DNA of 64,000 bases, from positions 1-64,000 of the forward strand of contig NVWL01000015.1 in assembly GCA_002733645.1 (NCBI GenBank), written 5' to 3'. Source of the DNA: Oceanobacter sp. (GTDB lineage: Bacteria; Pseudomonadota; Gammaproteobacteria; Pseudomonadales; Oceanobacteraceae). A program made the translations under genes and the position numbers. Below the pieces are notes generated by a model that had not been told where the DNA came from, made no database searches, and was given only the letters and a program-made list of their open reading frames with translations. This document shows positions 16,351-24,924 of the stretch, one piece after another. Numbering within the stretch: position 1 is the stretch's first letter; every line of letters begins with the position of its first letter.

Positions 16351-17121
16351 CTAAAATGGCCACCACTCTTCTTCAGTAGAACGCGGTTTAGCTTTTAGGC
16401 CTTCAGGCGCATCCGCACTGTCTTCTTCAATATAGAAAGTTTGAGGTTCTTCCTGCTGTTCTTGCTTAGGTTCAGCCGGGGCCGCATCTTGAGTCGCAAT
16501 GACTTGCTCTGAACGCTCTTTATCTTCTTTACGATCACGAGCTGAAATCAACTCACGGCCATGATGATGAAGTTTAGTTTTGTTCATTTCGCTCACAGCG
16601 AGGTCATGCCCTACAAGCTGCAAAGGACCATCACCGGCTAATGAACCATCTTCGGTAATGATCATATTCTGGGGATCAACTTCTGAATAACGCAGGTAAT
16701 ACACTTTGCCAGCTTCAACATTTAAGTCGAAGTCACTGTATTTGCGGAATACCAGATCACCGATACCTTCGAAACCGAAAATGCCACGACGAACAACAAA
16801 GTCATACGTCCCTGGTTCCATTTCGTACCAAGTGTAGCCACCGCCTTTGAAGTTTAAGAGGCGCTCTCCGTTAACGTTTAAGCTAGGCGCTTCAACTTCA
16901 TCCATCGACCATTCAGTTGCTGGACGATAGACATACAGCAACGCATGCTTTTCATAGTCCCAGCGATAGCCAACTGACTTGTAGTACTGACCCTTGGGCG
17001 AAAATAGCCATTTGGGGTAAGAACCAAAGTTATCGAATGTTGAAATATGTAGGTTGCTACAGCCTACAATCACAGCCGCCGCAGCCGCTGTAGTTAATGT
17101 TTTGATTGCAATTCTTATCAT
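16351..17121 (-). CDS. DUF2846-like lipoprotein
   Basis: A 256-residue lipoprotein with lipobox VGCSN (Cys near residue 21). Residues 50-160 follow the DUF2846 pattern: LLYVYRPATEW, a LNVNGERLLNFKGGGYTWYEMEPG segment split across two strands, and LNVEAGKVYYLRYSE. The last 80 residues are a charged Glu/Gln/Lys-rich tail that is likely disordered. The function of this family is unknown; the core is a small beta-sandwich predicted at the envelope. It is monocistronic and ends at a strong terminator. Confidence 0.8.
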   Translation of the reverse strand: MIRIAIKTLTTAAAAAVIVGCSNLHISTFDNFGSYPKWLFSPKGQYYKSVGYRWDYEKHALLYVYRPATEWSMDEVEAPSLNVNGERLLNFKGGGYTWYEMEPGTYDFVVRRGIFGFEGIGDLVFRKYSDFDLNVEAGKVYYLRYSEVDPQNMIITEDGSLAGDGPLQLVGHDLAVSEMNKTKLHHHGRELISARDRKEDKERSEQVIATQDAAPAEPKQEQQEEPQTFYIEEDSADAPEGLKAKPRSTEEEWWPF

Positions 17122-17300
17122 TATTATGGCCCTGTCACCAAAGATAGGGTCCCAGCCTTCGTGGGATCTGCATATTGTTACTCATGACACTCGTTTCATT
17201 GTTTTCGGAGGCTTAGCCACCTGTACAGAAAGTAAACTGTCATGCTATATTCCATTCTTACACATAAAAACAAAAAGAAACAGTAACTGAGGGAAGCATC

Positions 17301-17810
17301 ATGAAAAGCAGTCTGTACCTTATCCCGTTACTTTCAGCCGTCATAGCCACAGCTAATGCCGCTGACAGCCTGAACGAAGAAGCCGCAAAAACAGCTTACA
17401 GTTCACCTGAAGTTCAAGTGGCAGTGGAAGCCGCACGTAGATTTCCAACTCAAGCCGAGTACGTCGGTTATGAATGGTATAACCGCACCACCTCAAAAAG
17501 TTTTCCATTGCCCAAATTACTCAATACCGAAATGAATAACTTGGTGATTGAAGGGGCTATGGGGCCTACTGCTGCCGGTGAAGCGGCTGCCGTTGAAGCC
17601 ACTCGACCTGTTCGCCGAGTAGCTATGGGCCAAAATAAAGAAGAAGATGAGCAAATAGAGGCAGACGAGTCAGTTACTCCAGATCAACCTGATGAAGTTA
17701 AAACGCCTCGCGAGACATACCTGAAGGAAGTACGCAGCGAAAGTAAATCTGGCGCCATGGTAGCACGTGAGATTCGCTCGACTGCGGTTATTTCATCAAG
17801 ACAGCGCTAA
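17301..17810 (+). CDS. Secreted protein of unknown function, paralogue A
   Basis: A 169-residue exported protein (signal KSSLYLIPLLSAVIATANA). I do not recognise a family. A central motif, YNRTTSKSFPLPKLLNTEM followed by NLVIEG, recurs in the next gene, so the two are diverged tandem paralogues. The C-terminal half is acidic then basic, rich in Glu, Arg and Ser, and looks disordered. A good GAGGGA ribosome site precedes the ATG. It and its neighbour form a two-gene unit with a 14-nt gap. Confidence 0.75.
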   Translation: MKSSLYLIPLLSAVIATANAADSLNEEAAKTAYSSPEVQVAVEAARRFPTQAEYVGYEWYNRTTSKSFPLPKLLNTEMNNLVIEGAMGPTAAGEAAAVEATRPVRRVAMGQNKEEDEQIEADESVTPDQPDEVKTPRETYLKEVRSESKSGAMVAREIRSTAVISSRQR

Positions 17811-17824
17811 GCTAAGGCACTCCC

Positions 17825-18277
17825 ATGTGGATAAAATCTTCAGTCGCTTTAATAGCGGTTGTTTTAAGTGTGTCGTCACTGGCTGGCGGCGCGGTAAACA
17901 CAGAACAACATCAACGCGCCCAAGATGACTACTATGCTTCTGATCTGCACACCGCGATCACCGAAGCAAAAGTTCGTACTCATCATTACGATTACAGCAA
18001 TGAACATCGCTACAACCGCACAACCTCACAAAGCATCCAGTTCTCGCGCATGCTGAATAACGAATTGGATAGCCAAGTAATAGAAACGCCGTCACTGGGC
18101 GGTGTCAATGAAACAAGCACAGACGAGAGTGATAACTTAAACGTTGCTACGGTGAATATGCTGCAAGAGCAGGATAACCTATCACTAGACGGTGGAAACA
18201 TGACAGCGCCACAAACGTCCGTCAACCTTCCCCCACTGCAAAACAACAACATCACCATAAGTGTGACACCAAGATAA
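17825..18277 (+). CDS. Secreted protein of unknown function, paralogue B
   Basis: A 150-residue exported protein (signal IKSSVALIAVVLSVSSLAGG). It shares the central YNRTTSQSIQFSRMLNNEL...QVIE motif with the gene just upstream, while the rest has diverged. The C-terminal third is Asn/Thr/Gln-rich and ends in strand-like ITISVTP. AAGG lies upstream of the start. No function can be named. Both paralogues also share an N-terminal Glu/Ala/Tyr-rich helix before the motif. Confidence 0.72.
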   Translation: MWIKSSVALIAVVLSVSSLAGGAVNTEQHQRAQDDYYASDLHTAITEAKVRTHHYDYSNEHRYNRTTSQSIQFSRMLNNELDSQVIETPSLGGVNETSTDESDNLNVATVNMLQEQDNLSLDGGNMTAPQTSVNLPPLQNNNITISVTPR

Positions 18278-18374
18278 ACCGTTTACATCAATGGTCTGAT
18301 AGCGCTTGAAATAAGTTGCACGATACTTAAGGCACCTCTGATTAATGAAGTAAGCAAAAACCTTGGTGATGCCT
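18278..18374. other. Short region with a solitary MITE-type end
   Basis: No gene. GGCACCTCTGATTAATGAAG at 18331-18350 resembles the terminal repeat of the MITE that begins at 18379, suggesting a nested or decayed element end preceding the intact one. Confidence 0.5.
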
Positions 18375-18715
18375 CTAGGGCACCTCTGAAAAATGCAGTA
18401 GTGCTCGGCTTTGGCATCCTGCGTCGCCCTACCTCCTGCATCCATGCATCCATGCAGTCGTGCGCGTGAGTCGTGTAACGCTTTAGATCGAGGCGTTGAT
18501 TGATGTTAATGACGGGTCCTTAACAAGATCAACAACAAAGATATAAAGTGTCTACAGGCCACGCCCCTCACTACCTATAAACAGGGGCTTTCAGGAAAAT
18601 AACATTTCTGTGTTGCTACTTTTTGACGTGACCCGCCATGCCTTCAAAGTAGCGCCTTGAACTGCTACTTTCCTGAAAGCCGCAGCCTCCTCTGCATTAT
18701 TCAGAGGTGCCCTAG
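18375..18715. mobile_element. MITE, IS5-type, with CTAG target duplication
   Basis: GGCACCTCTGAA (18379-18390) and TTCAGAGGTGCC (18700-18711) are perfect terminal inverted repeats. Similarity continues inward (AATGCAG / CTGCATTAT). CTAG flanks both ends (18375-18378 and 18712-18715), which is the 4-bp target duplication typical of the IS5 family. The 333-bp interior has no transposase and contains a second inverted pair, GGCTTTCAGGAAA / TTTCCTGAAAGCC. It is therefore a non-autonomous element. Related pieces lie at 26998-27075 and 27620-27751. Confidence 0.85.
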
Positions 18716-18732
18716 GGTAAGCTCTAATAATG

Positions 18733-19587
18733 CTAAAGTAGCCGACTGCGGATGATCGCTCGGGCCTTCTGACCCAAAGATAAAATAGCTCGATCTCTGA
18801 GCCATATACGTCGAGCGGAATCAGGTAAATTATTCGACACCTCATCCAGCACCCGCTCAAGTGCCTCAAATAAATCTAACGTTGTTAATGAATAACTCAA
18901 GGCGTCATTACTATAGGCATTCATCAATGGAGTCACCCCCTGCTGGAGCTCAACACAATCACCTGCGCTGACATCACCCAAAGCTCGACATACCCAGCCT
19001 GCAAAAGCCAACAAGCACAAAACGTCTTCATGAAACCTAAACGGTTTATTAAGCTCTTCATGTACCTTTGTTTTAAAATACGTATCCGTCACGGCCGTGT
19101 CTTTCATTAGCAAACTGCCGTGAGGAATATCTACAAGAAATGGCTGTGGCTTTGATGAGGAAACTACACTGACCCCAGGTGTCGCAGGAGTAACACGAAC
19201 ACAGACCAAGCCGTCGATACTGTTAGCCGCGACATACAGCCAATCAATGTTACTGCCCGCCATCAACACATAACCCTTGCGCCCCGACAGCGTATTACTA
19301 TCTAGACGTGTGGTGAATTCACGTGTCGATGTCACACCTTTTTCATTAATACAAAATGCCGCCCATTGCTCTGGCTCTAGCGCAGGGTCAATAAAGCGCA
19401 TGGCAATTTGATACCCTGCTAGAAATGCCGTCGACGGACTATCCGAGCGTAGCCCAGAAATAAACGCTGCTGATGGCCGAGTCTCTGTTCGTAATAAACG
19501 AGCAAGGTTCAAGCGCAAGGTAAAAGGAGTGGAAACTGACAAAGGCGGCTGTTTTAGCGCCTGTTGCCAGCTTTCAGGACATATCAT
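18733..19587 (-). CDS. Unknown protein with a weak acyl-CoA dehydrogenase-like middle
   Basis: A 284-residue cytoplasmic protein. Residues 80-150 (FCINEKGVTSTREFTTRLD, LSGRKGYVLMAGSNIDWLYVAAN, then a PGVSVV segment) follow the spacing of the acyl-CoA dehydrogenase middle beta-domain. The N-terminal helical domain is too short, and the C-terminal helices lack a recognisable catalytic Glu region. It may be a degenerate, non-catalytic relative or a chance resemblance. Its ATG overlaps the upstream gene's TGA (ATGA), so the two are translationally coupled with a coiled-coil membrane protein. Confidence 0.65.
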   Translation of the reverse strand: MICPESWQQALKQPPLSVSTPFTLRLNLARLLRTETRPSAAFISGLRSDSPSTAFLAGYQIAMRFIDPALEPEQWAAFCINEKGVTSTREFTTRLDSNTLSGRKGYVLMAGSNIDWLYVAANSIDGLVCVRVTPATPGVSVVSSSKPQPFLVDIPHGSLLMKDTAVTDTYFKTKVHEELNKPFRFHEDVLCLLAFAGWVCRALGDVSAGDCVELQQGVTPLMNAYSNDALSYSLTTLDLFEALERVLDEVSNNLPDSARRIWLRDRAILSLGQKARAIIRSRLL

Positions 19588-20396
19588 CTAGTGGAGCCAC
19601 CTACCGCATTTTGAATACGATCCAAACGAATTTGAATGTCTTCAATCTCTAGTTTCATATTAGTCAACTCAGCGTAGCTGGCACCCCCACTGGATGCAGG
19701 CTGCGATCCTACTTTCTCGACCTTTTGGCGCAATGTGGTCACACTTCCATCTAACATATCAATGGCTTCTTTGTTCTGAGCCACCGCCAACTCTACATCC
19801 GCCGGCATATTGCTAACGGCACTCTCAACTGTCGCCACACGACCTGATAGCGCTGACATCTTACTGCTCAAGCTGGACAGTTCAGAGCGGCTTCCGGCAG
19901 CACCGGATACCGACTGCCCTACTTCACTTATCGCCGCAGTATTTTTATCAATATCACTGCGATTGCGCTTGCTGGCAATATCCCACAACTTACGAATCTC
20001 TTGTTCCTGCTCACGCAAAATAATTTTCAGCGCATCAACCGACAAATTGGCGTTCTCACCCGACACAGACAATTTATCGTTCAATATTTCGATATTACTG
20101 TCATGGCCTTCAATGACGCTCTGTGCCATCGCTAATTTTGCATTAGCAGCTTGGAGTTGCGTAAATAAAAAGCCAGCCCCAGCAAGGCCCGCTAAGGCAA
20201 CAACAAGTGAAACAATAGCTAATGCATTCGAAGATCCCTGAGCGGCGACAGGCGCGGCCGTAACAGGCGGCGGAACTGGCGCTTGAGCCGGCGCTGCGGC
20301 CCCTTTTGGCGCACTGCCTGCCTGAGCCAAACGTTGCTGTGCTTGACGTCGCAACTGTTGCTGACGCAGTGCGATCTCTTCCTCTGTTGGTTTCAT
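19584..20396 (-). CDS. Coiled-coil inner-membrane protein
   Basis: A 270-residue protein starting at the ATG at 20396, preceded by AAAGGTAG; longer readings have no ribosome site. Residues 1-25 are a Gln/Arg-rich helix, residues 30-55 a Pro/Ala linker, and about 57-80 one transmembrane helix (LAIVSLVVALAGLAGAGFLF). Residues 85-265 form a long periplasmic or cytoplasmic coiled coil with Ser/Asp/Asn breaks. No family recognised. The tail-to-start ATGA overlap couples it to an acyl-CoA dehydrogenase-like protein of unknown function. Confidence 0.75.
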   Translation of the reverse strand: MKPTEEEIALRQQQLRRQAQQRLAQAGSAPKGAAAPAQAPVPPPVTAAPVAAQGSSNALAIVSLVVALAGLAGAGFLFTQLQAANAKLAMAQSVIEGHDSNIEILNDKLSVSGENANLSVDALKIILREQEQEIRKLWDIASKRNRSDIDKNTAAISEVGQSVSGAAGSRSELSSLSSKMSALSGRVATVESAVSNMPADVELAVAQNKEAIDMLDGSVTTLRQKVEKVGSQPASSGGASYAELTNMKLEIEDIQIRLDRIQNAVGGSTR

Positions 20397-20780
20397 ACAT
20401 CTACCTTTATTCTTATATGGCCGCTTCCCCACGGCGTGAATTGCGCACTTTGCACCACTAATATCAGCCCATATTGCAGCTGGGCAAAATATCAACAAGC
20501 CCAGATACAGCCGCTTGATAGAGGCAACAACATAGCGCACGCGCGCTACTCAGGGAACCACCTCTGTCTGGAAATGTCCACCAGTTTGAATATCTTGGGT
20601 TGATTTCGCTCAAAACCTTATAAAACAAGAGGTTATGAGCACATAGCAGCACCACTAAGGCGATGCTATTATGCCTCCCGAATAAAACATGTGCTTGAAA
20701 AAACAAAAACAGCCCCCAACATAGAGGACTGTATCAATCATATGCAACCGATCTAGCACACTAATAAATGGAGAGAGACC
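20397..20780. other. Divergent promoter region before sodB
   Basis: A 384-nt gene-free stretch. It should hold promoters for the minus-strand membrane protein gene and for sodB. GCTATTAT near 20666-20673 is a possible -10 for sodB without a clear -35. I see no convincing Fur box. Short open frames in it lack ribosome sites. Confidence 0.4.
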
Positions 20781-21362
20781 ATGGCGTTTGAACTACCAGC
20801 ACTGCCTTATGAAAAAAATGCACTGGAACCACACATTTCATCTGAAACGTTGGAATTCCACTACGGTAAGCACCACAACACTTACGTTACCAAGCTAAAC
20901 GGTCTGATCGGTGGTACTGAATTTGAAGGCAAGAGCCTTGAAGACATCATCAAGACGTCTTCTGGTGGCGTATTCAACAACGCTGCTCAAATCTGGAACC
21001 ACACCTTCTACTGGAACAGCCTAAGTCCTAATGGCGGCGGCGAGCCAACTGGCGCTGTCGCGGATGCGATCAATGCTGCTTTTGGTTCATTTGCTGATTT
21101 CCAAGCAAAGCTGAATGACATGGCTGTAAACAACTTCGGCTCAAGCTGGACTTGGTTAGTGAAAAAAGCTGACGGCACTCTAGACATCGTTAACACGTCT
21201 AACGCTGGCACGCCGATCACTGAAGGCCTAACGCCACTATTGACGGTTGACCTTTGGGAGCACGCTTACTACATCGATTACCGTAACGTTCGCCCTGACT
21301 ACCTAAAAGGTTTCTGGGCATTGGTTAACTGGGACTTCGCGAACGAAAACTTCGCTAAGTAA
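20781..21362 (+). CDS. sodB: Superoxide dismutase, Fe type
   Basis: Dismutates superoxide in the cytoplasm. The 193 residues are full length. The first metal His is in the [16 protein letters not shown] region, the second in QIWNHTFYW. The last Asp and His are in the [13 protein letters not shown] signature. The [13 protein letters not shown] core and the Ala/Gln pattern around it fit FeSOD better than MnSOD. A strong GGAGAGA ribosome site lies 6 nt upstream. It is monocistronic with a terminator directly after. Confidence 0.97.
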   Translation: MAFELPALPYEKNALEPHISSETLEFHYGKHHNTYVTKLNGLIGGTEFEGKSLEDIIKTSSGGVFNNAAQIWNHTFYWNSLSPNGGGEPTGAVADAINAAFGSFADFQAKLNDMAVNNFGSSWTWLVKKADGTLDIVNTSNAGTPITEGLTPLLTVDLWEHAYYIDYRNVRPDYLKGFWALVNWDFANENFAK

Positions 21363-21395
21363 TCAGAACGACCTATTCGATTGAACATGATCGAT

Positions 21396-21423
21396 AAAAA
21401 AGGGAGCCTAGCTCCCTTTTTTT
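21396..21423 (+). terminator. Terminator of sodB
   Basis: GGGAGC / GCTCCC stem with AAAAAA before and TTTTTTT after (21396-21423), 34 nt beyond the sodB stop. Confidence 0.9.
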
Positions 21424-21456
21424 ATATCTCAAAAGCACCACCTCGGAGATAACACT

Positions 21457-22065
21457 TTGACTGCTGCAACCTTTCTCTTGGCCTCTAGCTCGCCTTATCG
21501 CGCCGCTCTGATGCAACGCCTGCGCCTGCCCTTTATCCAAGCGTCTCCCGATATCGACGAACGTCCCGCTGACGGAGAAACACCTGAGCAGTATGTTGAA
21601 CGCCTCGCCATCGAAAAAACAAAAGCGCTGGCCTCACAATACCCACAACATTGGATCATAGGCAGTGATCAGACCTGTGTCATCGACGGTCACATCTGCG
21701 GAAAGCCCCACACGGAAGAAAAGGCGTTGATTCAATTACAGGCCGCTCAAGGCAAGCGCATCACCTTTTTAACCGGCCTTTGTCTTTTTCATCCGGCCAG
21801 TGGTAGCAAGCATTCGCTCGTTGAACCATTCCACGTTAAATTCCGCTCACTCAGTGATGATGAGCTTAAGCATTACATTACCCTAGAGCAGCCGCTTGAC
21901 TGTGCTGGAAGTTTTAAGATGGAAGGGCTAGGCATCAACCTTTTTAGCCGCTTCGAAGGCCGAGACAGCAATAGCCTAATGGGCTTACCCTTGATGGGGC
22001 TGTGTGATTTGCTCAGGGAGGCTGGGCTAAACCCCCTATTGCTAGCGACCCAAAACAATACTTAA
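21457..22065 (+). CDS. Maf-family nucleotide pyrophosphatase, YceF subgroup
   Basis: Maf proteins hydrolyse non-canonical nucleoside triphosphates; the YceF subgroup prefers 7-methyl-GTP. The 202 residues have LASSSPYRAALMQRL, the IGSDQTCVIDG acidic motif, and GSFKMEGLGINLFSRFEGRDSNSLMGLPL, the pattern of the YceF subgroup. The start is TTG, with CGGAGA 8 nt upstream; the family N-terminus begins there and no ATG is available. In many gammaproteobacteria this gene precedes rpmF and fatty-acid genes, but here it stands alone between two terminators. Confidence 0.92.
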   Translation: MTAATFLLASSSPYRAALMQRLRLPFIQASPDIDERPADGETPEQYVERLAIEKTKALASQYPQHWIIGSDQTCVIDGHICGKPHTEEKALIQLQAAQGKRITFLTGLCLFHPASGSKHSLVEPFHVKFRSLSDDELKHYITLEQPLDCAGSFKMEGLGINLFSRFEGRDSNSLMGLPLMGLCDLLREAGLNPLLLATQNNT

Positions 22066-22072
22066 CTAAAAT

Positions 22073-22101
22073 GAAAAAGGCGCTCAATGAGCGCCTTTTT
22101 C
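22073..22101. terminator. Bidirectional terminator between maf and gspD
   Basis: GAAAAAGGCGCTC / GAGCGCCTTTTTC, a perfect stem flanked by A and T runs. It serves the convergent maf and gspD genes. Confidence 0.9.
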
Positions 22102-22120
22102 ATCAGAAATACTGAATGCA

Positions 22121-24010
22121 TTATTTCTTCAATGGTAAACCATCAAATAAACGTTCCATTTTAATATTTGAATCATCAGCAGCCAATTCTTCTGACACGG
22201 TGAATTCCCAAATGCCATTAAATTTATCTTGAGTTAGATTTTTAGCTATCCCGGCATCACTGACAATCGTGGCACGAAGAAATACCATCAAATTACTTTT
22301 CACTTGATTGGTGCTCTTTGAGCGGAACAACCAACCAAGTAACGGGATATCACCAAGTAAAGGCACCTTACTCACCACTTCACGAACGTCATCACGTATC
22401 AAACCACCCAATACAATGGTCTCGCGATCATCAGACAAAATCATGGTTTTAATAGAACGTTTATTAGTAATCAAATCCGCACTGCCGGCCACGGTGGTAT
22501 TGGATACAGATTCAGCCGTCGCTTCAACCTCTAAGCGAATCGCTTGGCCATCATGAATGTGAGGAATCACTTTCAGTGTCACACCCACATCTTCACGAGT
22601 AATGGTCGTGAATGGGTTAGTGTTTGTACTTGATGAGGTTTGTCCTGTCACAAAAGGAACATTCTGACCAACAACAATCTCAGCTTCTTGGTTATCCATC
22701 GTCATGATACTTGGTGTGGATAACAAGTTAGTCGCCGTATTGCTCTTCAATGCTTGGATAATCACGCCAAAATCAATATCACCACCAGACTCTTGGAAAC
22801 CACCAATCGTCAAACCACTACCCACCGCAGAGGAGTAATCGCCGGTAGCCACACCAGTTGCGATAGAAGCCAAGCTTGGCCCTGCATTATTGAAATTAGT
22901 GCCTGCAACGGGCGCATCCAAATCACCACGTGCCCACTGTACACCCAGGGCCTGAGTCACATCGCCGGTCACTTCAACAATGGCCGATTCGATCAAAACT
23001 TGCGCACGACGTACGTCGAGCGACCCGACCAGCTCTTGAATTTCCTTCATAATCGAAGGCTCGGCACGAACCACCAAGGCGTTCAAATCAACGTCAGCGT
23101 GAATTCCAATAGACCCTTTCACTTGAGCTTCATCTTTACCTGAGGCTTCACCCATTAAGCTTTTCAGCATTTCAGCTAGCTTCGTGGCGTCGGCGTATTG
23201 CAGACGTAACACTTTAGCACTGCCGCTAAAATAAGAAGGCTGGTCAAGTTGTTCAATCAACTTGCGAATACGTTCACGCGCTGTTTTTTCACCTTTGATA
23301 ATCAAACGGTTACTGCGCTCATCCGCAACTACGCGAATACTGCCTGCCGTATTCGTTGTATCCGAATTACCTTGAGCCACTTTGGAAGGGTCAAGACTTT
23401 GCAGCATAGTTACGACGTTGCCCACCCAAGCTTCTTTTAACTGCACTACTTCAAGTTCTTCCGAACCGGAGCGATCTAGACGATCAATAATTTCTTCAAT
23501 ACGATTAATGTTGATTGAGTGATCCGAGATAATCAGCGCATTGGCAGACTTCACACCCGCAAGATGACCATATTTAGCCACCAAAGGGCGCAAAATAGGG
23601 ACCAAATCGAGCGCTGGCGTATTCTTAATCATAATCACTTTTGTGAGCAGTTCTTGGCTTTGCTTGGACGCTCTATCATCCAAGCTGCGACCTGCTTGCT
23701 TCACATCGTTCTGCTGGATTACCAGCGTCACATCACCGGCCGGGACCGCCGCTAAACCATGTATTTGCAATACCGACAAAAAGAGTTCATATACACTCTC
23801 TTGGTTCATCGGCTCACTCGAAAGGACGCTTACTTTGCCCTTTACTCGCGGATCCAGCACAAAACTTTTCCCTGTAATATCCGCAACTTGGCTGATGAAG
23901 GCTTCAATGTCTGCATCTTTTAAATTGATCTGCCAGCTTTCTTCGGCATGTAACGGACTGACAATACTGACCGTAAATAGGATGGCCAGCACCCAACGTC
24001 TAAACAACAT
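22121..24010 (-). CDS. gspD: Type II secretion secretin GspD
   Basis: Forms the outer-membrane channel of the type II secretion system. The 629 residues include a signal peptide (ending SPLHAEES), an N0 domain (INLKDADIEAFISQVADIT), N1-N3 domains (including KVIMIKNTPALDLVPILRPLV and VLRLQYADATKLAEML), and the secretin core. The core carries VEVTGDVTQALGVQW, a Ser/Gly-rich gate region, VPFVTGQ and LGGLIRDDVREVVSKVPLLGDIPLLGWLF. It ends with a short S-domain-like tail. The ATG overlaps the gspC stop by one base. Only gspN, C and D are present here, so the gspE-M genes must lie elsewhere. Confidence 0.97.
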   Translation of the reverse strand: MLFRRWVLAILFTVSIVSPLHAEESWQINLKDADIEAFISQVADITGKSFVLDPRVKGKVSVLSSEPMNQESVYELFLSVLQIHGLAAVPAGDVTLVIQQNDVKQAGRSLDDRASKQSQELLTKVIMIKNTPALDLVPILRPLVAKYGHLAGVKSANALIISDHSININRIEEIIDRLDRSGSEELEVVQLKEAWVGNVVTMLQSLDPSKVAQGNSDTTNTAGSIRVVADERSNRLIIKGEKTARERIRKLIEQLDQPSYFSGSAKVLRLQYADATKLAEMLKSLMGEASGKDEAQVKGSIGIHADVDLNALVVRAEPSIMKEIQELVGSLDVRRAQVLIESAIVEVTGDVTQALGVQWARGDLDAPVAGTNFNNAGPSLASIATGVATGDYSSAVGSGLTIGGFQESGGDIDFGVIIQALKSNTATNLLSTPSIMTMDNQEAEIVVGQNVPFVTGQTSSSTNTNPFTTITREDVGVTLKVIPHIHDGQAIRLEVEATAESVSNTTVAGSADLITNKRSIKTMILSDDRETIVLGGLIRDDVREVVSKVPLLGDIPLLGWLFRSKSTNQVKSNLMVFLRATIVSDAGIAKNLTQDKFNGIWEFTVSEELAADDSNIKMERLFDGLPLKK

Positions 24011-24903
24011 TAGTTCTGTGCTCCAAAACTCTGATTAATCATAAAACGACTATTTCCGCGCTGAACTTCAATTTGTGCGCGGCCTTCTTGCATCACTTGC
24101 TCAAGCAGCGCTTGATCACTTGAGGCATCACCAAGAGACTGCCCGTTAATGGACAAAAGAACGTCTCCTTTTTTCATTCCTGCTTTCAACAGTACTGAAC
24201 TATCAGATACTGAATACCCTTCTCCTACACCAATAGGATCAAGGCCAAGACCATCAATAACGACTTCAGGTGACTGTAAAGCGGCATCGCTCGCAATCCC
24301 CATAAACTCAGAAGGACGACGAATACGGCTAAAACGATCACGTAACGTCGACACTTTAGCATCACGAACATCCCTAGGATCAGGCTCATCCGCTCGTGCT
24401 GACACGCCAACACCGCGACTAGAAAACTCTTCAAACTTCAGCGTTTCAAGTTTACCAGCGGTATCTAAAATCACTTTGTCGGTGTACACGCCACCCAGCT
24501 TTGTTCGACCTTGAACGATATCGCCCACCCGATAGAAGTCACCCTTACCGCCTTTTTGGGCAATAATCGCACTCGATGCTTCAGCAATACTTGCTTGCAT
24601 CACACCGAGCAACTCAAGTCGCAAGCGGGTATCTGGTGCATCGACATTTTTAACAGCAACCACAGCTTCTTGGCCGACCTCGCCAAATAGGTGCACCGGA
24701 GAGGCACTCAATGCCGGAGCGCCCGACATGGATTGCTGCCCCGTGACTGGCGGCATTAAATGCACTGGCGCAGGTGCAACAATCAACCACACCAATTTTG
24801 CCAACAACCACGCACATAGTAGCGTCAATATAAGGCTAGCAAGACGCTTAACCCAGCGCTGCCAGGGCAATAATTCGACGGTTTGATCCACTGCTGCAAC
24901 CAT
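24010..24903 (-). CDS. gspC: Type II secretion protein GspC
   Basis: Inner-membrane connector that links the assembly platform to the secretin. Of 297 residues, about 18-40 are the single transmembrane helix (LASLILTLLCAWLLAKLVWL). Residues 85-165 form the homology region that binds GspD (LRLELLGVMQAS, AIIAQKGGKGDFYRVGD). Residues 215-290 are a PDZ domain (VLLKAGMKKGDVLLSINGQS). Its stop overlaps gspD and it lies 21 nt downstream of gspN. Confidence 0.95.
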   Translation of the reverse strand: MVAAVDQTVELLPWQRWVKRLASLILTLLCAWLLAKLVWLIVAPAPVHLMPPVTGQQSMSGAPALSASPVHLFGEVGQEAVVAVKNVDAPDTRLRLELLGVMQASIAEASSAIIAQKGGKGDFYRVGDIVQGRTKLGGVYTDKVILDTAGKLETLKFEEFSSRGVGVSARADEPDPRDVRDAKVSTLRDRFSRIRRPSEFMGIASDAALQSPEVVIDGLGLDPIGVGEGYSVSDSSVLLKAGMKKGDVLLSINGQSLGDASSDQALLEQVMQEGRAQIEVQRGNSRFMINQSFGAQN

Positions 24904-24924
24904 ATTTAAAACAAAACACTCAGG

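Noticed and set aside
20464-20706. Short minus-strand frame in the sodB upstream region
   Set aside because: No ribosome site, no family resemblance, Cys/Leu-rich low-quality translation.
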